From: Pelagibius sp036570545
Lineage (GTDB): Bacteria; Pseudomonadota; Alphaproteobacteria; Kiloniellales; Kiloniellaceae
Direction: 5' to 3'
DNA: 64,000 bases
Assembly (NCBI GenBank): GCA_036570545.1
Contig: DATCXZ010000092.1
Coordinates: 1 to 64,000 of the forward strand
A program made the translations under genes and the position numbers. Below, piece after piece: positions 1 to 8,101 of this stretch. Each line of letters begins with the position of its first letter. Positions within the stretch are counted from its first letter, which is position 1. Under the pieces are notes generated by a model that made no database searches, was not told where the DNA came from, and saw only the letters and a program-made list of their open reading frames with translations.

Positions 1-802
1 GCTCGGTGCCGTCGGGCAGCGCCAGGCCCGGCAGCGCCACACCGGCCACCAGCGCGCGCCCCGCCCGGTCGCGCGCGACGTCGAGCAGGTTGGTCGAGCC
101 GATGAAGTCGGCGACGAAGGTGTCGGAGGGGCGGCGGTAGATCTCGATCGGCGCCGCCGCCTGGCGGATCTGCCCCTCCCCCATGACCACGACGAGGTCG
201 GCCATGGTCATGGCCTCGCGCTGGTCGTGGGTCACCACGATGGTGGTAATGCCGAGCTTCTGCTGGAGCTGGCGCAGCTCGACCTGCATGGCCTCACGCA
301 GCTTGGCATCGAGCGCGGAGAGCGGCTCGTCGAGCAGGAACAGCTTCGGCGACACCGCCAGCGCGCGGGCGATGGCGACGCGCTGGCGCTGGCCGCCGGA
401 GAGCTTGGCGACCGGGCGCCCGGCGTAGCCGTCCAGGTGCACCAGCGACAGCAGCTCCTCGACCCGGCGCCGGCGCTCCTGCGCCGCGACGCCACGAATG
501 CGCAGGGCATAGGCAATGTTGTCGGCGACGTTCAGGTGCGGGAACAGCGCCAGCGACTGGAACACCATGCCGAAGTCGCGCTTGTGCGTCGGCACCGGCG
601 TCATGTCGGCGCCGTCCAGCAGGATGCGCCCGGCGCTGGGAACCTCCAGCCCGGCGACCATGCGCAGCAGCGTGGTCTTGCCGCAGCCGGAAGGCCCGAG
701 CAGGCAGACGAAGGTGCCGTGCGGCACGGCGAGCGACACGTCGTCGACCGCCGTCAACTCGCCAAAGTTCTTGCTGATGCCCTCGAGGACGAGGCCGGAC
801 AT
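1..802 (-). CDS. ABC transporter ATP-binding protein, polyamine/spermidine type (3' end outside window)
   Basis: The reading frame starts at the ATG complementary to 800-802 and is open to the window edge, giving about 267 residues. It has Walker A (GPSGCGKTT), the signature LSGGQRQR, Walker B with LLDEPLSALDA, and the switch region VVTHDQREAM, followed by the start of a TOBE-like tail (FIGSTNLLDVA). It energises import of a small solute from the periplasm. The binding protein and a ureohydrolase lie just upstream on the same strand, so a guanidino compound or polyamine is the likely cargo. Permease genes are not visible and are presumably beyond position 1. Confidence 0.9.
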   Translation of the reverse strand, partial: MSGLVLEGISKNFGELTAVDDVSLAVPHGTFVCLLGPSGCGKTTLLRMVAGLEVPSAGRILLDGADMTPVPTHKRDFGMVFQSLALFPHLNVADNIAYALRIRGVAAQERRRRVEELLSLVHLDGYAGRPVAKLSGGQRQRVAIARALAVSPKLFLLDEPLSALDAKLREAMQVELRQLQQKLGITTIVVTHDQREAMTMADLVVVMGEGQIRQAAAPIEIYRRPSDTFVADFIGSTNLLDVARDRAGRALVAGVALPGLALPDGTE

Positions 803-818
803 GGCTTACCCTTTCGCG

Positions 819-938
819 CATCTTGCCTCGCCCTTCGAGACGGCGCTTAAGCGCCTCCTCAGGGTGAGGCAAGATGGTGGAATGATCGACCTCATGCTGA
901 GGAACGAGCGCTAGCGAGCGTCTCGAAGCACGGGGGCG
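819..938. repeat. REP-like palindromic element between binding-protein and ATPase genes
   Basis: Nested inverted repeats are visible. CATCTTGCCTC (819-829) pairs with GAGGCAAGATG (866-876). GGCGCTTAAGCGCC (842-855) is a perfect internal palindrome. CTTCGAGAC (833-841) pairs with GTCTCGAAG (920-928). The CCTCAnnnTGAGG core occurs twice (856-869, 889-902). Elements built on this core are common between genes in Hyphomicrobiales; placement inside an operon suggests mRNA processing or attenuation, which is inference. Confidence 0.7.
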
Positions 939-956
939 CCCAGGCTCAGGCGACCG

Positions 957-2048
957 TCAGCCGACGATCAGCTCCGTCCACTTCTGGTTCAGCCAATCCG
1001 ACTTCGAGCCGTAGAGGTCGTAGCGCGGAACGATCGGCTCGATGTCGGACGATACCGCCGCGAACTCGTCGTCGGTAAGGTCGAGAAGGTCGCGCTTCAC
1101 CGTCGGCGCCGTGCCCACCTTGCGCGACATCGTCGCCTGGATCGCCGGCTGGCTCATGTAGTCGATGAAGACGTGCGCCTCCTCGGCCTTCTCCGACGCC
1201 CGCGACAGGGCCCAGGAGCCGCTGTCGAGGATGCCGCCTTCCTTGGGGAAGGTCGAGCGCACCGGATGGCCATCGGCGGCAGCAAGGCCGGTGACATCGT
1301 GATAGTACTGGCCCATCGGGATCTCGCCTGACTTCAGGGCCTGCTCGAACTGCGCCTCGTCGCGGTACCACAGGCGCACGTTGGGCTTCACCTCGGCCAG
1401 CTTGTCGAAGGCCTTTAACTGGCCTTCTTCGCTGTCGAGCGCATCCGTGCCGCCCATGAAGGTCTTGGCCGTCACCTCGAGCAGGAAGGAGTTGGAGACC
1501 AGCGCCAGCAGGCCGAGCTTATCCTCGTTGGCGGGGTCCCACAGCGCCGCCCAGGACGTCGGAGCTTCGGGGTAGGCGTTGGTATTGGTGACCAGGGTGA
1601 TGTACCAGGCCACCGCGCCGATGCCGGCGACACGGCCGTCGTCGTACTTGTTCACGAAGTGCGGAATCAGATTTTCAGTGTTCGGCATGCGGCCGGTGTC
1701 GAGCGGCGCCCAGAGCTCCGTCGCCCTGCCCTTCAGCATGGCGACCTGCGACATCATGGAGACGTCGGCCGGCGCCTGCCCGGCTCGCGCCGCCTGCTCG
1801 AGCTGGACCAGCCAGGCCTCGCCCGTCGGCTCCGCCACGGACTCCACGGCGATGCCCGTCGCCTTGGTGAACTCCGGGAAGATGTGCTCGTCGAAGGAGT
1901 CCTTGAAGTAGCCGCCGTAGACGCCGACCTTCAGCGAGCGGTCCTGCGCGCGCAGGATGCTCGGCATCGCCAGAGCGCCGGCCCCCGCGAGGCCTGCCGC
2001 CATTATTGTCCGGCGCGACACGCCGGTCTGCACAGACTTCTTGCTCAT
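957..2048 (-). CDS. ABC transporter extracellular solute-binding protein (polyamine/PotD type), Tat-exported
   Basis: About 363 residues. The N-terminus has a twin-arginine motif (SRRTIM) followed by a hydrophobic Ala/Gly stretch and a likely cleavage site after LRAQ. The body matches the spermidine/putrescine-type binding family (KVGVYGGYFKDSF near the mature N-terminus). I prefer the ATG at 2048 over the one at 2057, because GGAGG sits about 10 bases upstream of the former and only one base from the latter. It is co-directional with the ATPase at 802 and the ureohydrolase at 2120-3169, forming one operon. The substrate is not determined by sequence; a guanidino compound or polyamine is likely. 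Confidence 0.85.
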   Translation of the reverse strand: MSKKSVQTGVSRRTIMAAGLAGAGALAMPSILRAQDRSLKVGVYGGYFKDSFDEHIFPEFTKATGIAVESVAEPTGEAWLVQLEQAARAGQAPADVSMMSQVAMLKGRATELWAPLDTGRMPNTENLIPHFVNKYDDGRVAGIGAVAWYITLVTNTNAYPEAPTSWAALWDPANEDKLGLLALVSNSFLLEVTAKTFMGGTDALDSEEGQLKAFDKLAEVKPNVRLWYRDEAQFEQALKSGEIPMGQYYHDVTGLAAADGHPVRSTFPKEGGILDSGSWALSRASEKAEEAHVFIDYMSQPAIQATMSRKVGTAPTVKRDLLDLTDDEFAAVSSDIEPIVPRYDLYGSKSDWLNQKWTELIVG

Positions 2049-2119
2049 CGATCCCATGCCTCCGCTGTCGTTGCGGTGGCCGCTTGCCGGCGGCCGCCTT
2101 CGTTATCCCATCGCCGGCC

Positions 2120-3169
2120 TTACTTCAGGGCCGGGCTGTGCACCATCAGACTGAGAATCTCGAACAGCACCTGGGCACCGACATGGGCCGTGTTGGTGGT
2201 GGTGTCGTACTGCGGCGCCACCTCGACCACGTCGCCCCCGATGATGTTCAGGCCCTTGAGGCCACGCAAGATCTCCAGCACCTCGCGCGTCGTCAGGCCG
2301 CCAACCTCCGGCGTGCCGGTCCCCGGCGCAAAGGCCGGATCGATGCCGTCGATGTCGAAGGAAACGTAAGTCGGTCCGTCACCCACCACCGCGAGCGCCT
2401 TCTCGACCACCTTGGCGATGCCGAGGGCCGGCACCTCCTCAGCGTGGATCACCGTCATGCCGCTGTCGAAGGAGAACTCCCAGAGGTACTCCGCCGAGCC
2501 GCGAATGCCGATCTGGATCGTGCGGGTGGGATCGAGCACGCCGTCGAGCACCGCGTTGCGGAAGGGTCCGCCGTGGTGGAACTTCGTGTGGTCGAAGGCG
2601 CCGCCGGTGTCGCAGTGGGCGTCGATGTGGATCATGCCGACCGGCCGCTCACGGCCCAGCGCCTTCATGATCGGGTAGGTGATCGAGTGGTCGCCGCCGA
2701 CCGAGAGCGGCGCCACGCCGGCCGCCGCCACCTTGGCGATGAAGTGCTCGATGTCGTCGAGGCTCTGCTCGAGCCTGAAACGGCTGGCGAAGGGAACGTC
2801 GCCGACATCGGCGACGCGCAGGTCATAGACCGGCGCGCAGCCCAGCACATGGTTATAAGGCCCGATGCGCTCGATGTCGCGCAGCGCCCGCGGCCCGAAG
2901 CGTGCGCCCGGGCGGTTGGTGACGCCGAGGTCCATCGGCACGCCGACGAGGGCGACCTGCAGATCGCCGAAGTCCGGGTCCTGCGGGTCGATCTGCCGGT
3001 AGGGCGCGTCGAGCAGGGTCGACACCCCCGCATAGGGCGCCTTGCGGGTTCCCGACTTGCTGAAGATCTTGTCGGCGACCTTCTGGAAGCTCGGATCGAA
3101 GAGGTCTCCGCCGTGGCCCTTGGCGTACTTCTCGCGCAGAGCCGCCAGTTTGTCCTGATCCCAACTCAT
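2120..3169 (-). CDS. Ureohydrolase, agmatinase/guanidinobutyrase family
   Basis: 349 residues, longer than a minimal agmatinase because of an N-terminal extension of roughly 70 residues. Binuclear metal motifs are clear: GGDHS, DAHCDTG and SFDIDGIDPA. The family hydrolyses guanidino compounds to an amine plus urea. GVTNRPGARFGP near the start is typical of agmatinase/guanidinobutyrase/guanidinopropionase members, so the exact substrate is open. The start is supported by AGGAGAGA just upstream. It is the first gene of an operon with an ABC binding protein and ATPase, implying that the imported solute is the enzyme substrate. A LysR gene is divergent at 3309. Confidence 0.85.
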   Translation of the reverse strand: MSWDQDKLAALREKYAKGHGGDLFDPSFQKVADKIFSKSGTRKAPYAGVSTLLDAPYRQIDPQDPDFGDLQVALVGVPMDLGVTNRPGARFGPRALRDIERIGPYNHVLGCAPVYDLRVADVGDVPFASRFRLEQSLDDIEHFIAKVAAAGVAPLSVGGDHSITYPIMKALGRERPVGMIHIDAHCDTGGAFDHTKFHHGGPFRNAVLDGVLDPTRTIQIGIRGSAEYLWEFSFDSGMTVIHAEEVPALGIAKVVEKALAVVGDGPTYVSFDIDGIDPAFAPGTGTPEVGGLTTREVLEILRGLKGLNIIGGDVVEVAPQYDTTTNTAHVGAQVLFEILSLMVHSPALK

Positions 3170-3308
3170 CGTCTCTCCTGCACCACTCGAGCCACCACCG
3201 ATCCCGCCCCGAACCTGCAGGGCAATCTTGCGGAACTGCTATTGCTAAATCAATTGACATTGTCGTAGGGTTTCTTGTGAGAAAACCTCACAAGTGACGG
3301 CCTCGCCG

Positions 3309-4244
3309 ATGTCGGTCAGCCTGCCCCCGCTCAATCCCCTGCGCGCCTTCGAGGCGGCGGCCCGCCTCGGCTCGGTATCCAGCGCCGCCAAGGAGTTGAA
3401 CGTCACCCACGGCGCCATCAGCCACCAAATCCGCAAGCTGGAGGCAGCGCTGAAGGTGACCTTGCTGGAGCGCGGGGCGCGGCGCGTGAAGCTAACGCCG
3501 CATGGCGCCGCCCTGCTGCCAACCCTCACCACCGCCTTCGGCGAGATCGCCGCCGCGACCCTGCGCATGACCCGCCCCTCGACCGGCGGCGACTTGGCGA
3601 TAAGCTGTGTGCCCGCCCTGCTGTCGCTCTGGCTGGTGCCGCGGCTCGGCCGCTTCAGCGAGCAGTTTCCTGGCATCCGCCTGCATCTCTCCGGCTCCAA
3701 CGATCCGGCCGACATCTACGACCCGGAGATCGACCTCTGCATCCACTACGGCCACGGGAGCTGGGGCGACTGCTGGTCGCGGCACTGGAGCGACCTCGAG
3801 CTCTTTCCGGTCGCCAGCCCGACGCTGCTCAACGCCCGTCCGCTGCGCTCGATCCGCGACCTCACCGACCACGTCATCCTGCACGCCGACGAGGGGCGCG
3901 AGTGGCAGACCTGGCTGGCCGCCGCCAAGGCGCTGGAACTCGGCAAGGGGCCGCATCACTTCATGGGCGACGCGCGGCTCGCCATGGAGGCGGCGCTGCA
4001 CGGCAACGGCATCGCCCTCGGCGACACCATGACCGCGAGCAGCCTGATGCAGAAAGGCAGCCTCGTCGCGCCCTTCGACCTCGCGGTGGCGGCGGTCGAC
4101 AGCTTCTACGTCGCCTGCCGCAACGAGATGAAGGCGGCGCCCATAGTCAGCGTCTTCATCGACTGGCTGTTCGCGGCGCGCGACGAGGAGGACGCGCGGG
4201 CGGAAGTACCCGGCCGCCGCCCGCGGCATCGCGGCCGCAAGTGA
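3309..4244 (+). CDS. LysR-family transcriptional regulator, GcvA type
   Basis: About 311 residues. The N-terminal winged HTH is recognisable (LNPLRAFEAAARLGS, then ELNVTHGAISHQIRKLE), followed by a LysR substrate-binding domain. A GTG at 3294 would add five residues; the ATG at 3309 matches the usual GcvA-type start. It is divergent from the ureohydrolase operon with about 140 bases between, the usual arrangement for a LysR activator of its neighbour, so control of ureohydrolase and transporter is likely. Its stop codon abuts that of the next LysR gene with no gap. Confidence 0.85.
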   Translation: MSVSLPPLNPLRAFEAAARLGSVSSAAKELNVTHGAISHQIRKLEAALKVTLLERGARRVKLTPHGAALLPTLTTAFGEIAAATLRMTRPSTGGDLAISCVPALLSLWLVPRLGRFSEQFPGIRLHLSGSNDPADIYDPEIDLCIHYGHGSWGDCWSRHWSDLELFPVASPTLLNARPLRSIRDLTDHVILHADEGREWQTWLAAAKALELGKGPHHFMGDARLAMEAALHGNGIALGDTMTASSLMQKGSLVAPFDLAVAAVDSFYVACRNEMKAAPIVSVFIDWLFAARDEEDARAEVPGRRPRHRGRK

Positions 4245-5162
4245 CTACGGCTTCTCCCGCACCGCTTGCTCCGCAGCCACGCCGTCACCTGCTGCCTCGG
4301 ACTTCACCCACTCTCTGAACGCGCGCACCCGCGGATCGACGAGCCGTTCCTTGCGATAGACCAGGTGGTAGCCCTTGCCTGTCGGCACGCGGAGATCGAA
4401 GGGATAGACGAGCGCCCCGGCGGCGACCTCCGCGTCGACGTAGCCGGAGTAGCCCAGGAGGAGGCCGTGACCGCTTACCGCTGCGGTCACCGCCATCGAG
4501 TAGTCGACAAAGCGCAGTTCGCGCGACGGCTTGAAGCCGGCAAGGCCGGCCTCCTTCAGCCACAGGTCCCAGTCGTCGTAGTCCTCGCGGATGAAGGTCT
4601 GCGCCGCCAGCGCCTCCGCCGACGGACGGCCGGCGATCGCTTGCTGCAAAGACGGCGCGCAGACCGGCGAGACGAGAAACCGCAGGATCGCTTCGGCCTC
4701 GACGCCCTGCCAGCGCCCGTCGCCGTAGCGCAGCGCCAGGTCGGCCTCACCCGCCTGAAGATCGGCAAGCTGATAGGTGCTGAGGATTGCCGTGTCGATG
4801 TCGGGATGCTGGACCCTGAAGCGATGGAACCGCGGCATCAGCCAACGCAGGCCGATCTCCGAAGTGAGACTGATGGTGAGCGGCCGCGAGAGGTCCGGCC
4901 CCAGAAGATCCGAGGTCGCCTGCGTCAGGCCGGCGAAGGCGTCCTCCACGGCCCCGCGGTAGCGGCGCCCGGCATCGGTCAGGATCAGTCCGCGCGGCGT
5001 CCGTCGCAGCAGATGCACGCCCAACTCGCTTTCCAGCCCGCGGATGCGGTGGCTGACGGCGCTGCCGGTGATGCCGAGGCTGTCGGCCGCCGCGGACAGA
5101 CTCCCCAGGCGGGCCACCGCCTCGAAAGCCTGGATCCCTCTCAGCGATGGAAGTCGGCGCAT
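4245..5162 (-). CDS. LysR-family transcriptional regulator, GcvA type
   Basis: About 305 residues from the ATG at 5162 (MRRLPSLRGIQAFEAVARL), a typical GcvA-type start; the upstream in-frame extension to 5267 is AT-richer and unlike the family. The HTH reads SLGITGSAVSHRIRGLE. It is convergent with the preceding LysR gene without intergenic space. The 270 bases upstream (5163-5432) hold no recognisable gene. No target is obvious; the class II aldolase at 5433-6167 lies upstream on the same strand. Confidence 0.82.
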   Translation of the reverse strand: MRRLPSLRGIQAFEAVARLGSLSAAADSLGITGSAVSHRIRGLESELGVHLLRRTPRGLILTDAGRRYRGAVEDAFAGLTQATSDLLGPDLSRPLTISLTSEIGLRWLMPRFHRFRVQHPDIDTAILSTYQLADLQAGEADLALRYGDGRWQGVEAEAILRFLVSPVCAPSLQQAIAGRPSAEALAAQTFIREDYDDWDLWLKEAGLAGFKPSRELRFVDYSMAVTAAVSGHGLLLGYSGYVDAEVAAGALVYPFDLRVPTGKGYHLVYRKERLVDPRVRAFREWVKSEAAGDGVAAEQAVREKP

Positions 5163-5432
5163 CAGCTTTCCTATCCTTGAGCTGAATTCAATAGCTCTCG
5201 CAAACTTCGCGTTTGTTATGGCTGTAAACACTGCCAATTCTATACTTATGTCTAGAGAAATTTTCAATGATCATGCCGCCGCGCGGCAGCCACGGCCTGG
5301 CTCGCGCCACGGACTGTCCCGCGAACTCTTGACGATGCTGGTGAGCGGCCCGGCCGGCGCGACCGACCCGGTGCTATGGACCCTGCTGCTGCGCGATCGG
5401 CCGGCGCAACCTCGCGCCGTGAAAGCGGGTTG

Positions 5433-6167
5433 TCAGTCCTGCGCCCGGCCGGGCGTCCCCGGCTTTCGCGCGTTCTTCCGCGCCCTGCTGCGCGTGGGCT
5501 TCGCGCGCGGGCCGTAGCTCTTGAACTTCTCGACCACGCGGGCGATCTCGTCGTCCGGCAGCACCTGCGCGCCGCCCAGCGTCTGCGCCAGGTAGTACTG
5601 CTTCGCCAGGGTCTCGACCTCCCCCGCCAGCCAGAGCGCACGCTTCACGGCAGGCCCGGTGGCGATCACGCCGTGATTGGCGAGCAGGCAGGCGCTGCGG
5701 CCTTCCAACGCCTCCAGCGCGTACCTCGACAGCTCTGCCGTGCCGTAGGTGGCGTAGCGCGCGACACGGATGGTCGGCCCGCCGGCGGCAGCGATCATGT
5801 AGTGCACCGCCGGGATCTCCCGCCCGCAGATGGCAAGGGCGGTGGCATAGGGGCTGTGGGTATGCACCACGGCGCCGACCTCCGGCCGCGCGCGCAGGAT
5901 GTCGAGGTGGAAGCGCCACTCGGACGACGGCGCGAGCGCTCCTTCATAGCGGCCGTCGTCGGCATCGAGCGGCATCGCCACGATGTCGTCCGGCGACAGC
6001 GTCTCGTAGGGAACGCCCGACGGCGTGATGAGCAGCCGGCCGCCGCAGCGCGCGCTGACGTTGCCGGAGGTGCCCTGGTTGATGCCGAGAGCGTTCATCG
6101 TCCGGCAGGTCTCGACGATCTCCCGTCGCAGGGCGACCTCGCCGCCTGCCCGCTTGCCGGCCGGCAT
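5433..6167 (-). CDS. Class II aldolase/adducin family protein (fuculose-phosphate aldolase-like)
   Basis: 244 residues. Family features are NQGTSGNVSAR near the N-terminus, the metal-binding HTHSPYA, and a C-terminal ANHGVIA. Members cleave or epimerise sugar phosphates using a divalent metal. The last 25 or so residues are a basic Arg/Lys tail beyond the fold. It starts three bases after the stop of the DUF983 gene, so the two are probably cotranscribed. The specific substrate cannot be named. Confidence 0.83.
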   Translation of the reverse strand: MPAGKRAGGEVALRREIVETCRTMNALGINQGTSGNVSARCGGRLLITPSGVPYETLSPDDIVAMPLDADDGRYEGALAPSSEWRFHLDILRARPEVGAVVHTHSPYATALAICGREIPAVHYMIAAAGGPTIRVARYATYGTAELSRYALEALEGRSACLLANHGVIATGPAVKRALWLAGEVETLAKQYYLAQTLGGAQVLPDDEIARVVEKFKSYGPRAKPTRSRARKNARKPGTPGRAQD

Positions 6168-6170
6168 CGG

Positions 6171-6620
6171 TCAGTCGCGCTCCGACCCAGGCGCGCGCAG
6201 GACCCAGATGAGGCTCAGCAGGGCGCCCTTGGCGCGCGGCAGAACCACGACGGCGAGCACCAGGGTGACCAGCGGCCAGACCGTCATGGCGAGCCAGGTC
6301 GGCCAGGGACTGACGCGCTCGACCGACAGCATCAGCGGCACCACGATGTGGCCGACCACGAGGATGGTGAGCCAGGGCGCCGCATCGTCGGAGCGCAGGT
6401 GGCCGAGCGGCTCCTCGCACAGGGTGCAGCGCTCCACCTGCTTCAGGAAACGGGCAAACAGCTTTGCCTCGCCGCAGGACGGGCAGCGGCCGCGCAGGCC
6501 GCGCCAGATCGCCCCGCCTACACCGGGGCCAACACCGGGACCTACACTGGGGCCCACGCCGGGCCGGGCGCCCCCCTGCCTGTCCAGGGAGTCCGAAGGC
6601 GTGGGCAGGGAGTTGTTCAT
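6171..6620 (-). CDS. DUF983 family membrane protein
   Basis: 149 residues. The N-terminus has a Gly-Val-Pro repeat (GVGPSVGPGVGPGVGG), then the DUF983 signature: WRGLRGRCPSCGEAKLF and, about 20 residues on, CTLCEEPLG, giving two CXXC pairs of a zinc-ribbon type. Two hydrophobic segments follow (WLTILVVGHIVVPLML; TWLAMTVWPLVTLVLAVVVL). Function is unknown; family members often sit near cytochrome-oxidase assembly genes, but not here. The frame is open far upstream of the ATG at 6620, but the family motif starts only after it. Confidence 0.8.
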   Translation of the reverse strand: MNNSLPTPSDSLDRQGGARPGVGPSVGPGVGPGVGGAIWRGLRGRCPSCGEAKLFARFLKQVERCTLCEEPLGHLRSDDAAPWLTILVVGHIVVPLMLSVERVSPWPTWLAMTVWPLVTLVLAVVVLPRAKGALLSLIWVLRAPGSERD

Positions 6621-6806
6621 GAACGACGTTCCGGCGGCGGGCGTGCGGGGAGCTGCCGGCGGCCTCCGCGGGGCCTGGCCGGCAACCGGCAAGCTAGCAC
6701 GCCATCCCCCGCGGGTCAGCCCTGCTCCGCCCGCTGGCTGCGCCGGGAACTTCAACCTCTCCTCCAGGTTCTCGGTTGGGAAGTTTTCGGTTGGGAGGAT
6801 TTCGCC

Positions 6807-7313
6807 ATGCGACGCCTCGAGCAGCCGGCTGTCCGACCCGATGGCCTGCAGATGGAAGACCACCGCAGCCACCAGGAAAAGCTGTGGACGGTCGAACGCT
6901 GTGCCTGGGTCCTCTTCATTGCGATCACGCTGGGAGCGGCGGCCGGCATCACCGGCGCCGGCGGCGTGTTGTCGCGCCAGGTCGCGGCCATCGACGGTGG
7001 CAAGATCGATCACCCCCGCATCGCGCGCTCGGAAGCGGCGGACGAGATGACGGTGCGCTTCGCCCCGGGCAGCGGCCCGCGCACCCTGCTGCTGTCGTCG
7101 ACCTTCGCGCAGTCGTTCCAGATCGAGTCGATCCAACCCCAGCCGTCGCGCGTCGAGGCTGTGCCCGAGGGGCAGATCATGCATTTCGACGCCGCCGACG
7201 GGCCGACCCAGGTCGTCCTGCACCTGCGCCCGCAGCATTCGGGCCTCGCGCGCTACCGCGCCAGTCTCGGCGGCGGCGTGGCCGAAGACCTGTCAACGCT
7301 CATTCTACCGTAG
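6807..7313 (+). CDS. Hypothetical membrane-anchored protein
   Basis: 168 residues from the ATG at 6807, with GGGAGGAT just upstream. One transmembrane segment is visible near residues 30-55 (CAWVLFIAITLGAAAGITGA), followed by a predicted extracytoplasmic domain of about 110 residues rich in beta-prone sequence. No family recognised. It is nine bases upstream of the DUF421 gene and certainly cotranscribed with it, suggesting a joint envelope role (inference). Confidence 0.7.
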   Translation: MRRLEQPAVRPDGLQMEDHRSHQEKLWTVERCAWVLFIAITLGAAAGITGAGGVLSRQVAAIDGGKIDHPRIARSEAADEMTVRFAPGSGPRTLLLSSTFAQSFQIESIQPQPSRVEAVPEGQIMHFDAADGPTQVVLHLRPQHSGLARYRASLGGGVAEDLSTLILP

Positions 7314-7322
7314 GAGCGAGCC

Positions 7323-7766
7323 ATGGACTCCGTTCTGCGCGGCGCTGCCGTCTATGCCATCCTGCTGGTCATCCTGCGGCTGTCGGGGCGCCGCACAACA
7401 GCGCAGATGACTCCCTTCGACCTCGTCCTGCTGCTGATCGTCGCCGAGACGACGCAGCAAGCGCTGCTCGGCGACGACTTCTCCATCACCAACGCCGCGA
7501 TTCTCATCGTCACGCTGTTCACGATCGACATCGCCCTCTCCTACGTGAAGCAATGGCTGCCGCGCATAGGCCTCCTGATCGATGGCACGCCGACGGTGCT
7601 CATCTGCGACGGCAAGCCCGACGAGCGCGCCCTGGCACGAGCCCGCGTCAGCATCGAAGAAGTGCTCGCAACCGCGCGCGAGCAGCAGGGCCTCGAGCGG
7701 CTCGACCAAATCAAGTTCGCCATATTGGAAGCCGGCTCCGGCATCAGCGTGGTGCCGAAGCGCTGA
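7323..7766 (+). CDS. DUF421 (YetF-like) membrane protein
   Basis: 147 residues. Two to three transmembrane helices at the N-terminus contain LRLSGRRTTAQMTPFDLVLLLIVAE, split here as LRLSGRRT and MTPFDLVLL, typical of DUF421. A cytoplasmic C-terminal domain follows (GLLIDGTPTVLICDGKP). AGGAG lies seven bases before the ATG. Function is unknown in general; members are small envelope proteins, and it forms a two-gene operon with the gene at 6807. Confidence 0.85.
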   Translation: MDSVLRGAAVYAILLVILRLSGRRTTAQMTPFDLVLLLIVAETTQQALLGDDFSITNAAILIVTLFTIDIALSYVKQWLPRIGLLIDGTPTVLICDGKPDERALARARVSIEEVLATAREQQGLERLDQIKFAILEAGSGISVVPKR

Positions 7767-8101
7767 TCCGGCACCCGAGCAGCGTGCGGCCTGCCCGGCG
7801 CCCCCCCACGAAAGTATCACTAGCGGCAGAGTTGCGTGCCTTGTCTCCGTGCAGCCTTAGATACTATGATAGGCAGGCGCAGGCTGATTTTCCTAGAAGG
7901 CATCGACGGAGAAGGGCCGATGGAAGCAAGGCAGGGTTCACGCGCCGCAGAAAGGGCGCGGTTCGAACCCAGGGAGAGAGGGTCAGCTTCGCTGCCTTTA
8001 CGGGCGCCGCACAGAGCGATGGCAGGCGGGTGGAACCTGGCTCTTGCCATCCAGCCCGTGGCGCGCGAGCGCGCTGCCTGGCAAACCGCCCGGGCCACGC
8101 C
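7767..8101. other. Intergenic stretch without a convincing gene
   Basis: About 335 bases between the DUF421 gene and the REC-EAL gene. An open frame of 89 codons (7836-8105) overlaps the REC-EAL start as ATGA but has no recognisable domain and a composition like non-coding DNA; I do not call it. It presumably holds the promoter of the REC-EAL gene. Confidence 0.4.

Noticed and set aside
6519..6570. Short tandem repeats of about 12 bases
   Set aside because: They encode the Gly-Val-Pro linker of the DUF983 protein; no array or spacer structure, so neither CRISPR nor VNTR of note.
5376..7313. 645-codon open frame on the plus strand
   Set aside because: Most of it is antisense to the class II aldolase and DUF983 genes, with Arg/Gly/His-rich composition typical of GC-rich shadows. 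Only the 3' part from 6807 is a credible gene.
7955..7980. GGTTCGAACCC resembling a tRNA T-loop
   Set aside because: No matching T-stem, acceptor stem, anticodon arm or CCA end can be built around it.
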